Source: Lodderomyces elongisporus
Taxonomy: Eukaryota; Ascomycota; Pichiomycetes; Serinales; Debaryomycetaceae
Length of the DNA: 64,000 bases
Assembly: GCF_030384665.1 (NCBI RefSeq)
Contig: NC_083675.1
Span: forward strand, 1,174,001-1,238,000
Reading direction: 5' to 3'
Of the stretch, positions 46,182 through 56,386 are shown piece by piece. The position numbers and the translations under genes were made by a program. How positions within the stretch are numbered: the first letter of the stretch is position 1; the number at the start of each line of letters is the position of its first letter. The notes beneath the pieces are model-generated. The model made no database searches. It was given only the letters and a program-made list of their open reading frames with translations, and was not told where the DNA came from.

Positions 46182-48770
46182 TCAACCTGAGCAAGCATAA
46201 CAATTTTCAGGATCTTTTATATCGCATGCCACAGGAGTGGAGTCATGTATATCGTATAATTCTTGCTCTGAACCTGTTTCCTCCTCAGCATCACGGTTAT
46301 GATGACGATCATCAATACCACCGGGGTATGAATATGGGTATGAATCTGCGTTTCCTTCTGACTCGGGAGTTGCGTAATCAGTGACCTTTATTTTCTTCAT
46401 CGCGGTTGTCTCTACATATTTTTTCCTCTTTAATCCTTTGTTTAATGAAGTTTGTTGCGTATTCACCAAGTTTGCTTCATTAGCATCTATTGTAAACTGT
46501 ATCGCCCGTGTTGCAGCTTGTGTGCGCAAATAGTACATTCCAGTCTTTAACCCCATTTCCCAAGCATGGAAATGGCAACTGGTCAATTTCCCAATCGTTG
46601 GGTTTTGTAAATAAATATTCATACTTTGCAGCTGATCAATAAACTTGGCACGATCAGCTGCCATGTCTATTATATCCTTCTGTTTAAGTTCCCACACTGT
46701 ACGATAAAGCGTTTTCAACTCTTTTGGTAAGATATCTATATTTTGCACTGATCCACCATCCATCATAAGCTTATTTCTCATAGCCGAATTCCAAAGACCC
46801 AAATCTATCAAGTCCTTTATGAGGTACTTGTTAACAACTTGAAACTCACCAGAGAGCACCCTCCTGTTGTATAAATTTGATGTGTAAGGTTCAAAACACT
46901 CGTTGAAACCTAATATTTGTGAAGTTGATGCTGTTGGCATAGGCGCCACCAAAAGCGAGTTTCTCAACCCATATTTCATCACTTTGCTCTTTAGTATATC
47001 CCAGTCGTCATATAAATCTGATGGCTTGTGATTCCACAAGTCAAACTGCAATTTGCCTTTGGATGCAGGAGATCCCTGGAAAGAAGCATATGGGCCCTCC
47101 ACAATGGATAATTCCATAGAAGCTTCTATAGCTGCATGATAAACAGTTTCAAATATTTGTATATTCAAGTTTTTTGCTGCACTAGAGTCAAATGGTAACC
47201 TTAGCTCAAGAAATAAATCAGCCAAACCTTGAACTCCAAGGGCTATGGGACGATGTTTTTTGTTTGAGTTCTTGGCCGACTCAACAGGATACATGGTAAC
47301 ATCTATGACCTTATTCAAGTTCTTGGTGACAACCTTTGTAACCTCATGTAACTTTAAGAAATCGAATTTGATGTCGTCTTCAGAAACTTCGAGAAAAGAT
47401 GGCAAAGCCAACGAAGCAAGATTGCAGACTGCAGTCTCAGTAGGAGACGAGTATTCAATGATTTCACAACACAAATTGGATGACTTGATGGTGCCCAAAT
47501 TCTTTTGATTCGATTTCCGATTACATGCATCCTTGTATAGCATATAAGGCCCACCAGTCTCCGTTTGCGACTCTAAAATTGCCAACCAAAGCTTTTGTGC
47601 ATTAATAGTTCGAGTAGCCAACTTTTCTTTTTCATATCTCTCGTAAAGCTCTTTAAAGTCATCACCATAAACATCGCTCAACCCAGGTGCTTCGTCAGGC
47701 GAGAATAAAGACCACTGTCCATTTGTTTTTACCCTTTCCATGAACAAATCTGGAATCCACAATCCATAAAACAAGTCTCTAGTTCGGTGTTCTTCATTAC
47801 CATGATTCTTTCTCATATCAAGGATATCAAATACATCAGCATGCCACGGCTCAAGGTAAATAGCAAATGCACCAGGTCTTTTACCACCCCCTTGATCAAC
47901 AAACCTTGCTGTGTTGTTAAAAACACGCAACATTGGTACCAAACCATTTGACAAGCCATTTGTGCTGGCAATATAAGATCCATTTGCTCTAATATCATGG
48001 ACATGTATTCCAACACCACCTGAAGCCTTTGATATAAGTGCTGTTTCATGCAAGGTCTTGTAAATGCCATCAATCGAGTCGTCTTTCATTGCCATCAAAA
48101 AGCACGACGACAAATAGTTGAATTTGCTGCCGGCATTATACAATGTCGGCAGCGCATGTATAAAGTACTTTTGAGACATCAAATTGTAGGTTTCTTCAAC
48201 ATGACTCACAGAGTGTGTGTGGATACCAATCGAGACTCGCAAAAACATTTGCTGTGGAGTTTCTGCCACTTCGCCATCGATTCTTAAAAGATACGAGTTT
48301 TCCAACGTCTTTATTCCAAAATACGTCAAATCATAATCCCGGTCACTCTTTATTATCTTATCAAACACATCCCTATGTTCCATGACAACTTTGTAAAAGT
48401 CTTCAGATATCGGCGAAAATGACTTGCCCTTTCTTGGACTATATTGTTTGAGCCTCTCGACATTTTCACTAAATCGATATGGGACTTGAAGCTGAAGGAA
48501 TTTTGCCTCCACTCGTCCAGCTAAGATGGAGTAGTCTGGGTGGTATATAACTCTTGCTGCAACTGTCTCAGACACATAAGTGTAAAACTCTTTTGTTGTT
48601 AATGTGTTAGGTAAACCACTCATTATGGCATCGATTGCCTCTTCTAGTCTTAGATGCGTCGCGTCCAACCCCTTACTGAGACTCCTTAGTAAATCTAGTA
48701 GACCTTCCCTACTGATTTTGTGTGATGTACCCAGTAGCTTTGAATCATCTAGTATCATTGAAGAGTTCAT
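46182..48770 (-). CDS. Ribonucleotide reductase large subunit, divergent (RNR1/RNR3 type)
   Basis: Class Ia alpha subunit that reduces NDPs to dNDPs. The 862-residue product has the catalytic residues: Cys in LSSCFL near 220, SNLCCEIIEY (Asn, Cys, Glu) near 430, AVCNLASLAL, PTASTSQILGFNECFEPY near 610, and the C-terminal shuttle pair in CYACSG. The N-terminal ATP cone is unusual: the invariant Lys-Arg-Asp-Gly start of Rnr1 proteins is replaced by ILDDSK, although HPDYSILAGRV is kept. An in-frame stop upstream supports this start. The conserved HASPTL motif is encoded with CTG at the serine (48150-48152). Likely the second, divergent paralogue of the clade. Convergent with TFB2. Confidence 0.9.
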   Translation of the reverse strand: MNSSMILDDSKLLGTSHKISREGLLDLLRSLSKGLDATHLRLEEAIDAIMSGLPNTLTTKEFYTYVSETVAARVIYHPDYSILAGRVEAKFLQLQVPYRFSENVERLKQYSPRKGKSFSPISEDFYKVVMEHRDVFDKIIKSDRDYDLTYFGIKTLENSYLLRIDGEVAETPQQMFLRVSIGIHTHSVSHVEETYNLMSQKYFIHALPTLYNAGSKFNYLSSCFLMAMKDDSIDGIYKTLHETALISKASGGVGIHVHDIRANGSYIASTNGLSNGLVPMLRVFNNTARFVDQGGGKRPGAFAIYLEPWHADVFDILDMRKNHGNEEHRTRDLFYGLWIPDLFMERVKTNGQWSLFSPDEAPGLSDVYGDDFKELYERYEKEKLATRTINAQKLWLAILESQTETGGPYMLYKDACNRKSNQKNLGTIKSSNLCCEIIEYSSPTETAVCNLASLALPSFLEVSEDDIKFDFLKLHEVTKVVTKNLNKVIDVTMYPVESAKNSNKKHRPIALGVQGLADLFLELRLPFDSSAAKNLNIQIFETVYHAAIEASMELSIVEGPYASFQGSPASKGKLQFDLWNHKPSDLYDDWDILKSKVMKYGLRNSLLVAPMPTASTSQILGFNECFEPYTSNLYNRRVLSGEFQVVNKYLIKDLIDLGLWNSAMRNKLMMDGGSVQNIDILPKELKTLYRTVWELKQKDIIDMAADRAKFIDQLQSMNIYLQNPTIGKLTSCHFHAWEMGLKTGMYYLRTQAATRAIQFTIDANEANLVNTQQTSLNKGLKRKKYVETTAMKKIKVTDYATPESEGNADSYPYSYPGGIDDRHHNRDAEEETGSEQELYDIHDSTPVACDIKDPENCYACSG

Positions 48771-49424
48771 CTCAAATGTTATCTATGGATATCTCTTGGT
48801 GGTTCTCTAAGTTGGAAAATGAGTTTAAGGAAAAATAAAGAGGATTAGTAAGAAGAAAGAATTATGCAACACCAGTATCGAAGAAATTGCAACAGTAGAA
48901 GCAGCACAAGTTAATGCTTGCGGCGCTCTTCTATATCCTTTCTATTTCTTTTTCTATTTCTTTTTTTTTTTTCGCTTTTTTTTTGCAATACACAAAACTG
49001 GACCGAAAGAACAAAAAGAACAAAAAAAAAAAGAAAAAGAAACAAAAGAAACATTAAGAAACTAAAGTGTGTTACAAAAAGGAAGAGATTTTTGATGAGA
49101 CATTGTCATCTCTATTGAAGAGTGAGAAATGGATAATAACTCAACTTACATCAGATAATAATTATGAAAAAGGCAAATAATTACATTTCCAAGTTGGGAT
49201 GCATGACTTGGAGCAAGAAATCAAAAAAAAAAGAGCGAAGGGAAAGAGGATTAGGAAGAGAAGAAGCATGAGTGAAGGGTATTGAACAAGACAGAAAAAT
49301 TAATTCATGCTTTTCAAGACTTTAACGAAATAGAGAAACGAGGTCAAATAAGTTTTTTTTTTTTTATTAATCTATTGAAAGTGGTTTTCTTGAAATCAAC
49401 TTAATCACTGCTTCAATTTAATAA
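48771..49424. other. Intergenic between RNR and MEI5-like gene
   Basis: No gene is supported. Contains T/C-rich runs near 48945-48985, an A run near 49023-49035 and a T11 near 49352. It is the promoter of the reductase on the left and a 3' flank on the right. Confidence 0.7.
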
Positions 49425-50169
49425 TTATGTCTCATAAACGAGATCATAATCGAGTTTCAAAATTCTATAGAGATCTTTCATGGTGAAGTCATCAGTGAAC
49501 TCTGGCATCTCCTTTTCGTCTATAACCTCACCGTCGTCGTCCAAGCCATGCAATTCATTGAATTCTTTCATGATGCACTCAATATCTTCCTCGTCCATCT
49601 CTTTTTGCATGTCTTTAAGCTCTAAAAGCAACATCTCACGCGCATCGTTCAATTTACTCCTCTCTTCAGCGATTTCGCGTTCCCAAGTTTCCTCTTGCCA
49701 TTTTCTAAATCCACCACATCGTGAAAACTTTACCGATTGCTCATTATAAACATAATTAGAAGCCATCTGTGCAATTGTACGCCAGTAACTGATCAACTTT
49801 TCAATACGTGGTTCATCTTTAACATATTTAACTGCTTTTTCCAATGTATCTTTTTGAAGTCTATAAAACCGAAGATCTCTCAAAATTTCGTCTTCTCGTG
49901 ACATAGTACGTTGGCTTTGAACCTTGTGGCCGTATTTGTTTGTGCAAGGTTTGAAAACTAGAAAGAAAAGTTAGTTTCGGACTCTCTCAAAAAATTACAA
50001 AGGTTTCAAAAGAGAAGAAACACTAAAAGGTTAAAAGAATACCAACTATTGGGGCCTTTAAACCGTACATACCTTTACAAGATTGAACCATATTCGTCAT
50101 TCTCACGTTGTTGCTACTTCTGTTGATGTTCTTGACAATAGTAAATACCAATTTTGGTTGCAAAAACAT
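49425..50169 (-). CDS. MEI5/SFR1-like recombination accessory protein, two exons (50169-50073 and 49957-49425)
   Basis: Splicing joins MFLQPKLVFTIVKNINRSS..CK to VFKPCTNKYGHKVQ and then MSREDEILRD, giving 209 residues (630 nt exactly). Donor GTATGT, branch ACTAAC and acceptor TAG are all present. The C-terminal half resembles the Mei5/Sfr1 domain: LISYWRTIAQMASN near residue 87, GGFRKWQEETWE, a coiled coil, then DFTMKDLYRILKLDYDLVYE at the end. The VFKPCTNK stretch resembles the short conserved N-terminal motif. Mei5 with Sae3 loads Dmc1, and Sfr1 with Swi5 helps Rad51. Two in-frame ATGs (MTN, MVQ) further into exon 1 are alternative starts. Gene structure is firm; the family call is moderate. 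Confidence 0.62.
49958..50072 (-). other. Spliceosomal intron, 115 nt
   Basis: Minus strand: GTATGT donor, ACTAAC branch 13 nt before the acceptor, and a pyrimidine run before TAG. The frame is open on both sides and continuous after splicing. Confidence 0.8.

Positions 50170-50174
<5 letters not shown>

Positions 50175-50200
<26 letters not shown>
50175..50200. repeat. TA dinucleotide array
   Basis: About 13 TA units just upstream of the MEI5-like start, in the 178-bp gap to STE13. Confidence 0.9.
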
Positions 50201-50347
50201 GAATATATATAAAATAATTATATTGAACAAGCGCACTTATTTACAAATAAAGGAGAAAAAAAAATGTTTTTCTTGATTCTTTTGTTTAAGAAATAAAAGA
50301 CAACTAAGAAATTTTTTGTGACATTATAATTATTAACTTTAACATAA

Positions 50348-53311
50348 TTAATTCAAGTCATCAAGTTTTCCATTGAATGCATCCTTTAACCAACGAAGAA
50401 TCTTACCATATACCATATTTCCTGCATTACGATAGTTTATGTTATGGTTACTATCGGGAAATATCTCAAAGTCATAATTAGTTACATTTGCAGTTTGTAG
50501 TTTATCCAAGAGCCACATGGAGTTTTGAATATGAACATTATCATCGCTTGAACCATGCATTAATAGGAATCTCTTTGCTTTTGCGATTTTTTCAACATCG
50601 TTGATTCTAGATGTTTCTTTGTAATTGTAGTTTTCCAGTGGATGTTTCATAATTCTTTCCGTGTAAATTGAGTCGTAGAATAGCCAGTTCGTCACTGGTG
50701 CAATGGCAATACCATACTTGAATATAGAGCCTGCATCATATTCTAAAGTTTTTAGTGTCGTGAATCCTCCATAAGACCAGCCCCAGATTGCCACATGTTG
50801 CGGATCCACAAATTCCTTGTTGACAGCAAGATATTCTGATGTGAATGTTTGGATGTCACGGGGTTCCCAATACCCAATCTTTCTACTAGCAAATGCCTCA
50901 AACTCCCAGTTCCTGCCTCCAGTGCCACGAGGTTCAACTAAGAGCACTATAGAGTCCAAATTGGCGCTTAGAATTTGCAAAAAATCAATATCAAATTTTT
51001 TGAACAAAACCTGAGATCCCGGTCCTCCATATGCATGTACAACGACTGGGTATTTCCTACCATTTTTAGGATTGAAATTAGGAGGAAATATTTCCTTGAC
51101 ACTTATCTTGATATCCTCCTTTTTGAGTTTGATTTCTTTATAAACTACTGTGGGTAAATTTAACGTCTCAATTTTTTCACTAAACTCTTTTACCTTGTTC
51201 AATAGTGGTTGGTGATCAATGACTTCTTTTATTGCTGCTTCAGTTGTCGTTTTGACACTACTACCACTCCCACCATTACCTCCATTGTCATTACTATCTT
51301 CTCCTTCACCTATCTGATCATGTATTTCGACCATACTTAAAAGCTTTTGCCAAGGTTCACCAGGGCCCTCATAAAGTAAATTAACAAGTCTACCATTGGG
51401 CGCAAATTGAGTTGAATAATAGCCGTCCAGCTTTACGTCAGTGATCTCCAAATAGTTCCCTAGTTTGAGGCCAACCCCAATTAGATGCGAGTCCATTGGA
51501 CTCTTGTTGTTTGTAAGGAAATAAATATAATTCTCTTGTTTATCATAGAATGCCTCTCCAATTGCTTGATATTTATCAAATACTTTCAGCGGAGAAGTGC
51601 TACTTGGCAGATCATACATAGCCAAATAGTTTTTGCCATCGACAACGACAGTGTCAATGTACTTGTTTGCTTCTTCAAGTCCGTTTTTAACAACTGTGAA
51701 TGGTTTCATTCTTTCGGTCCAACCACCATAAGCAGTGGTGATATTTTCAGCATGAACAATAGTAGACGCGGAACTTGACAATTGAAAAAGCCTTTTCAAA
51801 ACCAAAGAGCTGGTACGATCCGTCTGCTTCATCAAAAAACTATCTTTGTCAATCCATGCACCTTGATATAAGATATAATCATGGCCAATGGTTTCATCAT
51901 TAGTTTCATCATCTCCAATTTGTATAATGTTTTTTGAGTCAATATTGCAGACATGGATAGTAACAAGCGGATTATTAGTCCCTGGCTTGGGGTATTTGAT
52001 GGCTGTATGCAAGGGATATTGATTTGACTCACGTGCAAGTTGTTGATTGTCATCTGGTTGTTGATACAGCATTCCTACTTGGTTATTAGGTTTCACATAA
52101 TAGTTTATATCAACGTCATGTACTAAGGAATCGTTGAGCTTAGCAAACGCCAAGTTTTGCGAATCGGGTGACCACCAAATCATTCGATCTGTAGCAACAA
52201 CCTCCTCTTCGTAAACCCAATCTGGTTTCCCGTTGAAGATTGCAGGCGAACCGTCATGGGTTATTTGGAAAACATTATCGGTTTCTAATTCTTGAATATA
52301 CAAGTTATGCTCGAAACCAAACACAATATATTTCCCATCAGGTGAAAATTCAGCAAAGTGCAACTTGACCAATGATTCCAAGTCTGGAAGGTTTCTCTTT
52401 TCACCATTGCTATCACTAGGCGGCTTAATAGGCTGGAATGATGCCAACATCGGGTTATAGAGCCAGTAAAGTGCAAATGACAGGTGTCTCCATTGAGATA
52501 AGCCATTTGTTTTAACAAGATGCACGCTATTCAACTCGTCTATAGCCTTTGCTGGATTTGGCACTAAATCTTCAATATAGAAGAAGTTATTTTGATAAGC
52601 AAATTTTCTGTTTTCAATAAACACCTTTTCATAGCCGGAATTGATCTGATTGATGACGATTTGTTCTTTGCTCCTTGTAGTCAAATAAAATCCTCCTCCA
52701 TTGTTATCTTTTGGATATTGACTCTCGGCTAGCCACACGACTGGTTGCATATGGGATTTGTATTCACCACGTCTCCAATTTTCAAAAGTAATATTGTTAA
52801 ATGCGGGATCATAGCGATTAAGTGTAATATTTTGGCCGCTTATTTGAATCGAGGTCTGCCACTTTACCTTATCGATCAATTGAAGCGGCTGTAGCTGCGA
52901 GTATAATATAACTGCCCCAATCCAAATAATGACACAGAATATCAGGATTCCACTACAAATCTTAACACTAATACCTTCCTTGTGGTATCTGCGTAGTATG
53001 GCATGGAAGATAGGGTCATCATGAAAGTCACGTTTGTTGTTGCCGCCACTACCATCATCACCAGGGTTGGATCCCATGGAGCATTGTTCTATGTCCTCAA
53101 AAAAGGCAGAAAATTGTGACTCGTCAGATCGTCGTAAGGATGTTCCTTCCTTACCTTCACCTTCATTTTCATTTTCATTTTGTTCTTGTTCTCCTTCGTC
53201 TTTATGGTGACTTGAGTTACTCTGTTTTGTAAGAAAGCTCGGGTTCTGTTCAACCAATTCATATACTTCCCCATCACCATACGGTGAATTTCGTTTGCTA
53301 GTAGGAAACAT
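50348..53311 (-). CDS. STE13: Dipeptidyl aminopeptidase A (S9B), Golgi
   Basis: A type II membrane serine peptidase that removes X-Ala/X-Pro dipeptides, as in alpha-factor maturation. The 987-residue product has a 115-residue cytosolic tail, a TM at about 116-138, a beta-propeller, and an alpha/beta hydrolase domain. The catalytic triad is Ser846 in GWSYGG, Asp in SSDDNV (923/924) and His956 in PDSNHNI; VYEEEVV near 365 is the substrate N-terminus clamp. The long tail, Glu/Asn/Gln-rich with FSAFFEDIE (similar to the yeast FxFxD Golgi-retention signal), favours Ste13 over vacuolar Dap2 (818 residues). N-glycosylation sequons are frequent in the lumenal part. Confidence 0.9.
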   Translation of the reverse strand: MFPTSKRNSPYGDGEVYELVEQNPSFLTKQSNSSHHKDEGEQEQNENENEGEGKEGTSLRRSDESQFSAFFEDIEQCSMGSNPGDDGSGGNNKRDFHDDPIFHAILRRYHKEGISVKICSGILIFCVIIWIGAVILYSQLQPLQLIDKVKWQTSIQISGQNITLNRYDPAFNNITFENWRRGEYKSHMQPVVWLAESQYPKDNNGGGFYLTTRSKEQIVINQINSGYEKVFIENRKFAYQNNFFYIEDLVPNPAKAIDELNSVHLVKTNGLSQWRHLSFALYWLYNPMLASFQPIKPPSDSNGEKRNLPDLESLVKLHFAEFSPDGKYIVFGFEHNLYIQELETDNVFQITHDGSPAIFNGKPDWVYEEEVVATDRMIWWSPDSQNLAFAKLNDSLVHDVDINYYVKPNNQVGMLYQQPDDNQQLARESNQYPLHTAIKYPKPGTNNPLVTIHVCNIDSKNIIQIGDDETNDETIGHDYILYQGAWIDKDSFLMKQTDRTSSLVLKRLFQLSSSASTIVHAENITTAYGGWTERMKPFTVVKNGLEEANKYIDTVVVDGKNYLAMYDLPSSTSPLKVFDKYQAIGEAFYDKQENYIYFLTNNKSPMDSHLIGVGLKLGNYLEITDVKLDGYYSTQFAPNGRLVNLLYEGPGEPWQKLLSMVEIHDQIGEGEDSNDNGGNGGSGSSVKTTTEAAIKEVIDHQPLLNKVKEFSEKIETLNLPTVVYKEIKLKKEDIKISVKEIFPPNFNPKNGRKYPVVVHAYGGPGSQVLFKKFDIDFLQILSANLDSIVLLVEPRGTGGRNWEFEAFASRKIGYWEPRDIQTFTSEYLAVNKEFVDPQHVAIWGWSYGGFTTLKTLEYDAGSIFKYGIAIAPVTNWLFYDSIYTERIMKHPLENYNYKETSRINDVEKIAKAKRFLLMHGSSDDNVHIQNSMWLLDKLQTANVTNYDFEIFPDSNHNINYRNAGNMVYGKILRWLKDAFNGKLDDLN

Positions 53312-54100
53312 GGCTCATAAAAAGTAAATCGTGGTATAAGTCAATATCGAAATAAAAAATGGGAAAAGAAAACAGTCAAAATAGAAAAGACGAATGGAAA
53401 GAAGAAGAAGAAAAAAAAACAACAACAAAAACAACAAGAAGCTGCAGCGACAATGCGTAGTTAGATAAGATTCACTGGTTCTCTCATCAATTGGTATATA
53501 AATTAACAATTGAAAACTTTACTTTTTTATTTCTCGAAACACAAGTCCTGACTGTATACTTATAAATAAATAAATAAATAAATAAACAAATGTATATATG
53601 TACATACTGGAGTCTATTTTTGTCCGTCTTCCTTTCTCTGTCTCCCTCTCTCTAATCTCGTCTGTGTTAATTTTGTGTCAGATCTTTTCTTGTTGACGAT
53701 ATTATATAAATTTTTCACCGTTAATACATTCTTTTTATTTTTATTCATTTATTTATTTTCATTTATTTTGTTTTATTTTAATTCATTTTTAATATCTGGT
53801 GTATCTCTTTGATTTTGGAAGAAAAAAAAATATTCATATTTGAATGTATCATCGAATGGTTAGAGATAGGTGGAAGAAGGTGCTGGTTCTAGTATCAGCT
53901 TAAGGCAAGTTTCCTTGGCGATACTTTTACAATGAAGAATCTAAGCCGAAAATTCGTTCGTTTAGAACACAAGTCGCCACGATATTGACTATTTCATAGA
54001 GGTATTCAACAAAATCTACACAACTTTAAACAATAAAAGCTCCATTACGGCTTTACTCAGATAAAAAAATTCCCATTGGGCTCGTTTATTATTTTATCTT

Positions 54101-54131
<31 letters not shown>

Positions 54132-54290
54132 TTATTATTTTTATTTTTGATTCTATCTTATTAAAAAAAGGTTGAAAGAAACGACTAAGGCTCAATAATC
54201 AAACAAATATACAACTACCCTGGAATAATATTTCGTTTAGCATGTATTGGTTTAGCCCAAATTCACCTTGTCATGCTCCACTTTGCTTTA
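53312..54290. other. Intergenic between STE13 and ODC1
   Basis: AAATA repeats at 53567-53588, ATTTT repeats near 53735-53790, and a TTC array at about 54101-54130. In between, 53860-54040 is non-repetitive with hairpins and is listed as a possible ncRNA. No ORF of note. Confidence 0.7.
53892..53970. ncRNA. Possible structured RNA: two adjacent hairpins
   Basis: Hairpin 1 (53892-53924): GTATC pairs with GATAC, with inner GC/GC and AAGG/CCTT. Hairpin 2 (53940-53966): TCTAA pairs with TTAGA, with inner CGAA/TTCG. AGAACA (an H-box-like ANANNA) follows at 53964-53969. The segment stands out from the AT-rich low-complexity flanks. Strand and class are undetermined. Confidence 0.25.
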
Positions 54291-55154
54291 TCATTTCTCA
54301 TCGCGCATCTTTCTGAAGAAATCCATGCATGCAGTAAAAACCACCAACAAGATACCTCCACCAGGACCTAATCTCAACACTTTTGGAATGAAACCTTTGT
54401 ACAATGCAGCGAAACCTTCTTCCTTGGCAACCATGCCCAATGATGGGTAAGTCCATTTATACCTTGACGAACCGGCCTGGATTCTTGATTTGACCACGTC
54501 AAATGGTGTGTTTAAAACGGTACCAACGGTACCACCAATTGTACCACACGTCAAGTCTATCAAAGTTTTTTGAGTCGAATCCTTTGGTTTTGGCATCAAG
54601 CCTTTAACTTGGTGGATGCATCCGAAATATCCGGCATTCCACCAGATGTGTCTCCACATTGTAGATTCAAGACCCTTGTATAATCCGAGTACACCATTCT
54701 TTTGGACAATATCCTTGATAACTTCGCCCATACCATTGAATTTTGTGGTCTTGTCTTGTAATCTGATCTTCACCAATTCGAATGGAACAACGACAAATGA
54801 TTCGGTAGCACCGGCAGTAGCACCAGTCAATATAGCCAATGATTGTGTCATTTGCTGAACGTCAAATGCCTTCTTGTAGAATTTTCCCCATTCATCATTA
54901 GCAGCGAATTTTGTAGCCCTCTTGGGAGCCTCCATCAAGATCGGAGCAGTGATACCTTTGTATAACCTTGAAAACCCTTCTTCACGGACAATTGTTCTTA
55001 AGCAATTGATTGTGCCGCCGGTGGTTCCTGTGGAGTCCAATTGTTGTCTAGTCTTGACGACATCCAATGGGTACATTACAAGGATCTCTGAGACCCCTGC
55101 TACTGCTCCCGAAATGAATTGATATATGAAAGGTAATGGTGCTGGGTCTGCCAT
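54291..55154 (-). CDS. ODC1: Mitochondrial 2-oxodicarboxylate carrier
   Basis: A 287-residue inner-membrane carrier exchanging 2-oxoadipate and 2-oxoglutarate, linked to lysine metabolism. Three SLC25 repeats are visible, with signatures YPLDVVKTRQQ near residue 29, PFELVKIRLQ near 128 and TPFDVVKSRIQ near 222, plus the YKG motifs after each. ODC-type features are FIYQFISGAVAGVSEILVMYP at the start and WRHIWWNAGYFG near residue 170. S. cerevisiae has Odc1 and Odc2; only one is seen here. Confidence 0.94.
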   Translation of the reverse strand: MADPAPLPFIYQFISGAVAGVSEILVMYPLDVVKTRQQLDSTGTTGGTINCLRTIVREEGFSRLYKGITAPILMEAPKRATKFAANDEWGKFYKKAFDVQQMTQSLAILTGATAGATESFVVVPFELVKIRLQDKTTKFNGMGEVIKDIVQKNGVLGLYKGLESTMWRHIWWNAGYFGCIHQVKGLMPKPKDSTQKTLIDLTCGTIGGTVGTVLNTPFDVVKSRIQAGSSRYKWTYPSLGMVAKEEGFAALYKGFIPKVLRLGPGGGILLVVFTACMDFFRKMRDEK

Positions 55155-55923
55155 GGTTGCTGGTATATAAATGTGTTATAATTAACTTATTCAGAAAAAG
55201 GATGAAGTTGCAGTAGTAGTGATTGTTGGAAAATTTTGTAAGAATAAATTGGCGTGGGGAAGAATTATCCTAAGCCAAAAAATAAAGAAAAAAAACAAAA
55301 AATAAAGAACAAAAATTAAAAGCAAAAACTTGTGAATCCAAAAATTTAAAAGAAAAGAGAAGAGTAATATTTAAATAATTAAATGGATGAAAACTATTGA
55401 TAAAGAACAGTGCAAGGTTAGTCTTGTATTTATCAATTGCAAAAATGTGGTGGGATATGGGTATTCTTTTCTTTTATCTATTTCTTTTCTTTTTTTTTTA
55501 TTTTATTTTTTTTCAAAAAGAAACAAAAGAAGAAAAGGGTTGAGAAAAGAAGAGGGAAAAGAATCAATCAAGATTCAAGTGTTGATAACAAATAATTGTC
55601 TTTTATGAAACGGGACCCCCTCTCTCCCCCCCCTCCAGTAAGAAGAATATAATTTCAATCAATTTTTTAACTCTTTGGCAGAAAATAATAGAGGATAACC
55701 GTGTAGTAGCACCTACAAGTTGGATATCACACAGTAGCACTTACCTCTCCTCAATTCCCAAAGAAAAAAAAAATACAAAACAAAGAAAGGTAAAAAGTTG
55801 TTCATATTCTAACTCCTCTACGCTCGATGGTTAATTGCAAAATTAGCATACTTTATTGGCCACAAAAACTCTGCTGATAAGTGAAATTAAAAATCGAAAT
55901 TTGTGGACAAGTGAGCGAGAAGT

Positions 55924-55949
55924 GGGGGGTGGGGGGAAGAGGGGAGGGG
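55924..55949 (+). repeat. G-quadruplex-capable G-rich stretch
   Basis: Four G tracts of 6, 6, 4 and 4 with loops of 1, 4 (AAGA) and 1 base. Exceptional in a genome this AT-rich. Confidence 0.6.
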
Positions 55950-56376
55950 AGGAAAAGAAAATGATATAGGAAGAAATCGGATGTATGGAAAAACAAAAAA
56001 AAAAAAAAAGACAAACCCAAAACAAATGTAGAAATGACTTTTTGTGGACTGTTTTTTTTTTCAGCGCTAACGGAGAGAGGGGATGGGATATTGAAGTTGA
56101 GTGGAGACACAATACGGAAATTGAAAAGGAGGAGGCAAGCGAAAAAGAGAGAAAATAAGACATACATTTGATGCTGTTTAGAATGGCGGATAATCTATTT
56201 CCGAAGTAAACTTTATCGCTTTCATTTTTCATTTTTCATTTTTGCTTCGAAATATGATGTTGAAGTCGATTTTAGAATCTGCAAAATAGACAAACAAACC
56301 CGATGTCGTCTCTCATCTGATTTCCCCACTTGTAATACTTGGTAGAATTCACTATTTTAATAGTCATGTGTTTACT

Positions 56377-56386
56377 ATCACGTGAT
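56377..56386. promoter_or_regulatory. ATCACGTGAT palindromic E-box
   Basis: A 10-bp perfect palindrome containing CACGTG, the core for Cbf1/Tye7-type bHLH factors. It is 1.2 kb upstream of the ODC1 ATG and downstream of DSC3, so its target is unclear. Confidence 0.35.

Noticed and set aside
55843..56232. Minus-strand ORFs of 104-129 codons in the ODC1-DSC3 gap
   Set aside because: Composition is Phe/Ser/Pro from poly-pyrimidine DNA and one passes through the G-quadruplex stretch; no family resemblance.
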